Source: Mytilus trossulus
Taxonomy: Eukaryota; Mollusca; Bivalvia; Mytilida; Mytilidae
DNA length: 64,000 nucleotides
Reading direction: 5' to 3'
Assembly: GCF_036588685.1 (NCBI RefSeq)
Contig: NC_086382.1
Location: 61,646,987 to 61,710,986, forward strand
The position numbers and the translations under genes were made by a program. This document shows, piece by piece, positions 59,801 through 64,000 of this stretch. The notes under the pieces are model-generated. The model worked only from the letters and a program-made list of their open reading frames with translations. It searched no databases and was not told the DNA's origin. Positions within the stretch are counted from its first letter, which is position 1, and each line of letters begins with the position of its first letter.

Positions 59801-62512
59801 ATTTCACAAATTAAAAACATCTTTACCAGCAGAAAGGATTCAAGTTGATCAAACAGAAAATTCTGTCAAAACTACATTTAATATTCAGAGAAATAAAATC
59901 ATATGGAAAAATAATTTAGTCGAGACTACATAAATGTTATAAAACTCTTTAATAAGTATAAAACTAGAGTCGCCAATAAAGATAAACAGATGGCTTAGAA
60001 TCCTACCAATACAAGAAACTCTTAATACATACAATCTAACTCTCTTTCATCTTGTAACAGTATTAAACATTTGACTTTTCTACTCTTTACACAAGTATTC
60101 CACATTCCAAACTAAAAGACAAATTAAAAGAGTTGGTATTACTTTGCTTTATAATAAATAATGGCCAACGTAGATACAAGTATCTTGTCTTAGGGAGGGA
60201 AAAATCCTACTTTGTAAAGAATCATTCTGATTCAAATAAAAAATTCTCTGAAACCGATATTATCAAGAAGCTTGATTTCTTGATTGACAACATATTTGTT
60301 ACGTTCGGAGGACGTGTTTTTCAACAGACTGTTGGCATCCCAATGGGAACAAACTGTGCCCCTCTACTTGCTGACTTGTTTCTTTATTATTATGAGGCTG
60401 ACTTCATGCAGGAACTTCTTAGGAAGAAAGATAAGAAGTTAGCAATATCCTTTTACTCTACTTTCCGCTATATAGATGACGTTCTTTCACTAAACAATTC
60501 AAAATTTGGTGACTATGTGGATCGCATCTATCCCATCGAATTGGAGATACAGGATACTACAGATACAGTTAAGTCGGCTTCATATCTTGACTTACATCTA
60601 CGAATTGAAAATGAGGGTCGGTTGAAGACAAAACTTTACAACAAAAAAGATAATTTCAGCTTTCCAATTGTGAACTTTCCATTTCTAAGTAGCAACATTC
60701 CAGCAGCACCTGCATACGGGGTATATATATCTCCCAATTGATACGATATTCCCGTGCTTGCATTTCCTATCATGATTTTCTTGATAGAGGGTTACTGCTC
60801 ACAAGGAAGCTATTAAACCAAGAGTTCCAAATGGTGAAGTTGAAATCATCCCTTCGTTAATTTACGGACGCCATCACGAGTTTGTTGACCGTTATGGAAT
60901 AACCGTTTCACAAATTATATCGGATATGTTCCTTACGTCGTAACTACAATCCCCTTCCCTTTCATCAATTTGACCTACCGAATTAAGACTTTTTACCGGA
61001 TTTGTAATCACATAAGCAACACGACGGGTGCCGCATGTGGAGCAGGATCTGCTTACCCTTCCGGAGCACCTGAGATCACCCCTAGTTTTTGGTGGGGTTC
61101 GTGTTGTTTATTCTTTACTAACAGTTTGAAGTTTTTCTATTTATAAGTCATATTATGTATCCGGGCAGAGAACAAAAACTGCTGATGTCTTTAGTATTTT
61201 TGAAAATAAATTTAAAAAAGAATAGATGCATATGAATCAAGATGTCCAATGTTATTGTCAATTAGAAAGATTTTTTAGCATTGATATATCTCTGCATAAG
61301 ACAATTATACATCCTTTATATTATTTTTTATAAGTTAATAAGTTGGATCAGCTGTTTTTTTCCTGGATAATCAGTGGAGTGTAACAGGGTAAATCAAGAG
61401 AAGTTTGGACTCTTGGTGATACAGCGCATAGACCCCGTATATACAGTATTAGGTCACTAGCACACTATGTTACTAATAGTACTCTCTTCTTTACAACACC
61501 AACTGTCAGCTAACGTTTATCGCACTTGTCTTGTTTCTTGAGCTTCACTTAATAATCTTCAACCGAAATATTTGTTCTTTTCTTGGTTTAAGACTTTTAG
61601 TGGTTTGAATATTTTAACCTGAAACAGGTAATGCAAATTTATTTTAGGAAGATAAGACAACTAAACGATAATTCAATTCATATTTAATCGTTAAAAGTAA
61701 TTTGTATTCAAGAAGGCTGGCAGCAAATGTCATCTGCATCAAATACCAACACATCATGTACCGTGTCTTTGAATAATATAATTCATAAGAAACAACATGG
61801 TGCTATGTGAATTACAATCTGGGAACTTTATCCAAGACTTTATATATAGTGTATAATCATGAAGTATTATATTGACAATATAATACATCTATGTTCTAAT
61901 TAAACATATATTCCTTTTTCAGCAACAGTATTGAACGGTTGTTCGTCCAAACTTCACCGGCCATATTTAATAAACCTGTAGAATTATTCTGTAAGATACA
62001 TGGAGATTTTAACACAAGACTAAACAGAAAATGGGTGAGAGGTATTGACCCCCTGACGTACAACAACTTCTCTATTGATGATTCAAAATACAAAGAAAGA
62101 TTGACAGATATTGGATTTGGCCTTCAAATACTGAATTTTCAGGCGTCCGACCTAAATCAAGAGTATGTCTGTGTGTATGGTTTTGACAGATGTCAATCTA
62201 ATTTGACTATCAACATGGGTGAATTTGAGTGTAAGTATATTGCATAGGTTCATTTATAGATAATATCTTTAGGAAATGACAATACATCTTTTATCAGACG
62301 AACGTCATATACAATGCCAATTAACAGAATGTCAATTAAAAAAAGAAATTGTAGGTGTGAAATGATAATTAAGTGATATGAAATTCAAAACAGCAATGTC
62401 ATAACAACACTAACTACACAGCTTTGCTGAACATGAAATATTCTTCTTTTTTTCAGTCTATCTATCATGGGATTTTAAAATCATCCTAACTCTTAGACAA
62501 GGAGTCATTTAA
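38822..62512 (+). CDS. Putative secreted single-Ig protein, 143 aa, with a 23-kb intron
   Basis: Exon 38822-38889 encodes a signal peptide (MSKIMILIIVIVSTLLVLAES) and ends AAAAG|GTAAGT in phase 2. The next exon with matching phase is 61923-62230 (TTTTTCAG|C). It encodes an Ig-like fold with LFCKIHG, KWVRG, an LQILNFQASD strand and YVCVYGF, followed by NLTINMGEFE, ending in phase 1 at GTAAGT. A third exon at 62457-62512, after a strong pyrimidine tract, adds FYLSWDFKIILTLRQGVI and a stop. Total 432 coding bases, exactly in frame. No transmembrane segment is seen, so secretion is predicted. The long-range join is inferred from phase alone. The two exons could belong to different genes, and the short third exon could be spurious. 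Confidence 0.42.
39354..39812 (+). repeat. Hammerhead-like repeat, direct tandem pair
   Basis: Two units about 300 bases apart. Cores: ATTAATGAGTC...GTAGAC-GAAA-CGC...GCG-TA at 39359-39410, and CACTAATGAGTC-CTATGTA-GAC-GAAA-CGC-GCGTCTG-GCG-TA at about 39665-39706. Each core is followed by TTAAATTATAATTCTGGTAC. The second unit has an internal deletion of about 100 bases, then realigns at AATCAACTTGTTTTTGAAAT. Helix II (GTC/GAC) and helix III (CGC/GCG) pair; the G of the CTGATGA box is A in both. Confidence 0.7.
39897..40345 (-). repeat. Hammerhead-like repeat unit, inverted copy
   Basis: On the minus strand the order matches the plus-strand units: CTCAATGCTCTTCAA, TTGTACTATGTTTGGCTTTT, a core remnant CACTGATGAAACGC (helix II lost), AACTGGGTAGATGCCGCTG, AAGGGTATCAC, then a second core remnant (TGTAGACCAAATATGG) and AATCCTGGTATCTATAATGA. 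Confidence 0.6.
41725..41935 (+). mobile_element. 3' end fragment of Penelope-like family A
   Basis: CTTACCCTTCTGGAGCACCT, GTTTTTCATGTTGTGTC and AGCCATGGCGTTGTCAATTT in the family A tail order, ending near GGAATCTTTTTCCCTCTTTT. Confidence 0.7.
41936..43490. other. No gene recognised
   Basis: Contains two pairs of AATCTCG/CGAGATT motifs (42063-42195) with GCGCATGT nearby, possibly remains of a small inverted-repeat element. No coding frame is supported. Confidence 0.35.
43495..43650 (+). repeat. TGTACA-rich tandem repeat, about five to six units of 26-30 bases
   Basis: Imperfect units of TGTACATCTGTAAAGCTGTA plus TATAAACT, many containing TGTACATCTGT or AGCTGTA. Within the putative 23-kb intron. 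Confidence 0.7.
43860..45800. other. No gene recognised
   Basis: AT-rich. A hairpin GGTTGCTAAGGAA / TTCCTTTAGCAACC lies at 44170-44203 and an (AT)n tract at 45258-45277. No gene is supported. Confidence 0.35.
45801..47125 (+). mobile_element. Penelope-like family B, 5'-truncated copy
   Basis: Starts inside the reverse transcriptase C-terminal region (TTCGCTCGTGTATGTAATAA, then a decayed thumb), then GGTTACGATACTGTTGTCAG and the tail through GGGTCCAGCTAAAAGACGCC to ATTCCCAATTTCCTTTCTTA. A 343-base element interrupts it at 46327. Confidence 0.75.
46327..46673. mobile_element. Nonautonomous TTAA- or TA-type element nested in family B
   Basis: The left junction is GTCAGTTAAGGTAGC and the right junction is GATCTACCTTAGTTGC, so the short inverted ends are GGTAG. 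The uninterrupted family B tail at 30848 reads GTCAGTTAACTGCTAG, so the empty site is TTAA. No open frame. Confidence 0.7.
47665..48226 (-). repeat. GGAGTAGG-family TIR element, decayed inverted copy
   Basis: Reverse complement of 8080-8855 without the nested insertion: GACCCCTATTTGGCCCC, the inner palindrome GATGCGGCCACTTTCATTTT, then AAATTTGAGGCCAAAATCGG. The outer GGAGTAGG ends are largely lost. Confidence 0.6.
48230..50325. other. No gene recognised
   Basis: AT-rich with a T20-type tract at about 49168-49188, possibly the tail of a minus-strand retrocopy. The longest frame (49651-50049, minus) is low in complexity and has no family match. Confidence 0.35.
50330..51995. repeat. Inverted-repeat ends with GATTATGTAGAATC motifs around a Penelope-like copy
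   Basis: The left end (50340-50475) reads TTTCAGGAATTATGTAGAAT and the right end (51870-51985) reads, inverted, TTTCAGGAATTATATAGAAT. Both ends also carry clustered TTAGTGATTATA/ATAATCACTG subrepeats. This suggests a DNA element into which the family A copy at 50548 inserted, or two decayed ends. Confidence 0.5.
50548..51562 (+). pseudogene. Penelope-like family A: reverse transcriptase C-terminal half and 3' tail
   Basis: A 5'-truncated copy. In frame it shows LDFLIDNIFVTFGG, QQTVGIPMGTNCAP, LADLFLYYYEADF, catalytic FRYIDDVLSLNN, YPIELEIKD and YLDLHLEID. A 13-base deletion near 50960 shifts the frame, after which NFPFLSSNIPEAPAYGVYI, QLIRYSRACISYHDF, KFYGRHHELVD and ISDMFLTS with a stop follow. 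The reverse transcriptase then ends: no C-terminal endonuclease. The tail ends GTATCTTTCGTCCCTCTTTT. It is almost identical to 60230-61100. Confidence 0.85.
52512..52620 (+). repeat. SINE-like repeat, diverged subfamily copy
   Basis: AAGAAGATGTGGTATGATTT, CCAATGAGACAACTATCC and CATAGGTCACCGTTCGGCCT follow the 5' order of the 3562 repeat but with a different middle. Confidence 0.6.
53310..53455 (+). mobile_element. Short fragment of Penelope-like family A tail
   Basis: ATTTGACCTACCAAATTAGA, TTTGTCGGG and GAGCAACACAACTAGTGCC correspond to 51283-51355. Confidence 0.55.
53460..55390. other. No gene recognised
   Basis: AT-rich sequence. A segment from 54060 (GAAGGGGCACTAGAAGTCAA) resembles a dispersed mussel repeat from memory only. 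No coding frame is supported. Confidence 0.3.
55397..55979. repeat. GGAGTAGG-family TIR element, uninterrupted copy
   Basis: Left AAAGGAGTAGGTCCGGAAAG and right, inverted, AAAGGAGTAGGATCAGTAAG. It is the empty reference for the insertion at 8305-8495. Its right end abuts the family A copy that follows. Confidence 0.7.
55980..58065 (-). pseudogene. Penelope-like family A with upstream GIY-YIG endonuclease (permuted, Naiad-type), decayed
   Basis: Reading the minus strand from 58065: a cysteine-bearing lead (CKYLYGLECSLC), a GIY-YIG nuclease core (GLVYVGETKRRLNKRM, GHRSDI, FNQPDHS), a frameshift, then ENFWIRQLGTATPYGCND. Next come INDLLPFIQKPLGIHHIRTK (near 57600) and AGHVITGDLNIVNN with KGPKYREP (57210-57144). 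Then FPSLYWIPKLHK and SSKCSTKPLS (near 56830-56730), YLDLHL-like motifs, and the reverse transcriptase with a YEDD-like site in place of YIDD, ending at 55980 in QLIRYSRAC. Nuclease before reverse transcriptase is the reverse of canonical Penelope order. Many stops, frameshifts and internal deletions make it inactive. Confidence 0.82.
58100..58345 (-). repeat. Second dispersed repeat family with a hammerhead-like core
   Basis: On the minus strand: GAGCATCACTGAAAAG, a perfect 4-bp stem GACA...TGTC, then GAAA, then TGCGCATCTGGTGCA. The layout is the same as in the 39-kb repeats, with a different flank (AAATTTGTACCGTTAATTTT). The rest includes AAAGCTCTGATTCTTTTCAA and GGACCTTTTGGATTATAGCT. Confidence 0.5.
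58370..59935 (+). pseudogene. L1-like LINE reverse transcriptase relic
   Basis: In changing frames: KGDPFLLENYRPIS, FNLRQILDVIDYA, a degraded F-V-D-F-S-K-A-F-D-S block (58570-58595), then after a gap PIKALGVFFGH-like sequence near 58976, FNWNGKIEKMNKL, WVKRNFLILGKTLIIKSLIL, EKGGLKMLDLKSY-like sequence at 59270, and SKIYILNKLKFK further on. This order is the fingers, palm and thumb region of LINE-1/Tx1-type enzymes. Stops, frameshifts and a missing catalytic palm segment show it is dead. A hammerhead-like fragment interrupts it at 59485. Confidence 0.75.
59485..59562 (+). repeat. Hammerhead-like fragment nested in the LINE relic
   Basis: TCCTGGTATCTATGATGAG is joined directly to TAGACGAAACGTGCGTCTGG, then CGTACTAAATTATAATCCTG and GTACCTTTGATAACTA. 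This is a short junction of the block before and the block after one core. Confidence 0.65.
60040..61120 (+). pseudogene. Penelope-like family A, reverse transcriptase half
   Basis: Starts at the LTFLLFTQVF-equivalent region (GACTTTTCTACTCTTTACAC) and contains KYLVLGREKSYFVK, LDFLIDNIFVTFGG, GIPMGTNCAP, catalytic FRYIDDVLSLNN and YLDLHLRIE, then LYNKKDNFSFPIVNFPFL. A 2-base AT expansion near 60727 shifts the frame before QLIRYSRAC. The thumb and tail follow to about 61120, where it is cut off inside the tail. The intact stretch 60133-60741 (202 codons) is a remnant, not a complete gene. It is almost identical to 50548-51562. Confidence 0.82.
61125..61922. other. No gene recognised
   Basis: AT-rich intronic sequence. 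A GGTCACTAGCACACTATGTT block at 61452 resembles GGTCACTAGAACACCATGTT at 52859, so a low-copy repeat pair exists. Ends in the acceptor of the Ig exon. Confidence 0.35.
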
Positions 62513-63083
62513 TGTTAATACTAGTACATGTCAATTAGTGACTCAATAGGTGTATAAAATTACATGTTTATTGACCTGCTTTGTTGGTGTTATGTAGCTT
62601 TTTTCCCTATGATTGTTTTCCTCCAATTTAAACTAGCATGTTCCGAGGAAACTTGGCAATACGTATAAATAGAGCTACATTCCACCAATGTCCATCAAAA
62701 TTGCACTGCCATTTATTGCAAATGTTACCGTATCATCTGTAGCAATAATTAATTACAGGAATAGTAATATATTATGTTTTTCCGCTCCAGTTGCACAGAA
62801 GAAAATTTGAAACAGATTTTGGTCGTTTTATTAAAATGTGTCTCACTTTAAAGGTCACTGAGGTTGTTAAGAAGCATATTTATTTTGTTACAAGATGCCG
62901 TTCGAGATCGAGAACAAAAAACCCTCATTCATATATTGGCGTTATCTAAATATTCTGCCTTTTCATACGACTGACATGCACAACCAACGAATATTGCATG
63001 GGCTCATTTGGTCACGTTACGCTGATTTGCAATTCCATTCCATTTGAGATTGAAATGTGAAATTGGACGGATATGGAGTCATG

Positions 63084-63758
63084 TTAAGGTAGCAATACAC
63101 AGTTAGGAGTTTAGTTTCGCATTATGGCCCCTGTGGATTTTTCAAATAGGAAAGTTATTGTGTAATAAAATTCATTTTTAGACAGATAAGTGCTAATTTG
63201 GCCTTCAAAGATGGTTTATAAGAGCATCAATATTATTTTTTACATGTTTTATGGGCTGTTTTCTGTTTGACAGTCTGTATTTTCATAGCTAGACCGGCCA
63301 TCGGTCCAGAAATTAATGTACTGTTTACAAACACTTTTTTTTCTACGCGAACTTTTTGACGCAATTTTACAAAAAAATGAGACGAAAGACATATGATTTC
63401 CATTGGATTAGCTGAATGATATATGTACACAGTTTCAGAAAAGATATTACTTCAAGCGATTGAAATTCTACTTTTAGCCAAATTTTGGGGAAATATGTGA
63501 CATCTTTCCCGCCCCCTTTTTGCAATATTTTATAACAAATAAATGCAGATTGTTGCCATGGATACACCAAAAAGAAATTATATTTTACCATTTTATATAC
63601 TGTAAATAAAATCTATGGAAGATTCTAATTACATACATATGCCCATATATGACACAAACAGTAAGCTTGATATTGCAAGAAAGCAATGACAAGGGAATGG
63701 TAAAATTCATAAGGGCAAATTTTAGTATTTTTTCCTAACTGTTTATTGCTACCTTATG
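63084..63758. mobile_element. Nonautonomous TIR element, 668 bp
   Basis: Left AAGGTAGCAATACACAGTTA and right, inverted, AAGGTAGCAATAAACAGTTA, continuing into GGA: about 24 bp with one mismatch. TA flanks both ends (63085-63086, 63755-63756); the left flank is TTAA and the right is TTAT. The first ten bases TTAAGGTAGC are identical to the left end of the element at 46327. The two minus-strand open frames inside show no transposase motif. Confidence 0.78.
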
Positions 63759-64000
63759 GCATACTTACCAAGCTCAGAATTGTATAATTTAAGACTTTTC
63801 TTGCCACAAATCTATTCATATTTAGATTCAAAATCAACTTCTGAGTAAAATAAGTGTTTAACAATGACAATATGTGTCAATTTTATTGTTTACAGTCCAT
63901 AGCAACCAAAATTAGACATTTTGACACTAGGCTTATATTTGTACTCTATCGGCTAAACACTTGTTTCTGATGGATTGGGCTGCCTCTAGTAGCCCAAGTA

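Overview
The window is eukaryotic, AT-rich, intron-bearing and repeat-dense. The dispersed repeat families match ones I associate with the marine mussel genus Mytilus (Bivalvia). That species call is recognition from memory, not a database result. Ordinary coding sequence is a small minority: one conserved transporter gene, two to three immunoglobulin-domain genes, one apparently intact piggyBac transposase, and many relics of retroelements and small DNA elements.

Layout. 1-7.4 kb: an inverted-repeat element, then a complete-looking piggyBac transposon (1218-5883) with a two-exon transposase, then a short perfect hairpin. 7.4-16.3 kb: five exons of an MFSD9-like major facilitator transporter on the plus strand; its first exon was not found. 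19.7-22.7 kb: a minus-strand gene for a type I membrane protein with one V-type Ig domain. 24.5-31.3 kb: a repeat graveyard containing hammerhead-like repeat units, 3' ends of two Penelope-like element families (called A and B here) and a decayed family B reverse transcriptase. 32.0-37.7 kb: a paralogue of the first Ig receptor, same strand, with a tandem tRNA-derived SINE array in its first intron. 38.8 kb: a TATA-driven signal-peptide exon pointing the other way, head-to-head with that gene. It is phase-compatible with an Ig exon at 61.9 kb and a short terminal exon at 62.5 kb, which suggests a small secreted Ig protein with a 23-kb intron. 39-61 kb: that putative intron, filled with hammerhead-like repeats, Penelope-like copies including one with an upstream GIY-YIG endonuclease (permuted, Naiad-type order), an L1-like LINE relic and small DNA elements. 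63.1-63.8 kb: another terminal-inverted-repeat element.

How it fits together. The host genes suggest an Ig-receptor cluster: two membrane receptors with matching exon phases and a shared cytoplasmic YETINDT motif, plus a possible soluble Ig protein beside them. The two most unusual signals are hammerhead-ribozyme-like cores shared by two different repeat families, and Penelope-like elements whose endonuclease lies upstream of the reverse transcriptase. Gene models were assembled by hand from splice-site consensus and reading phase, without transcript evidence.
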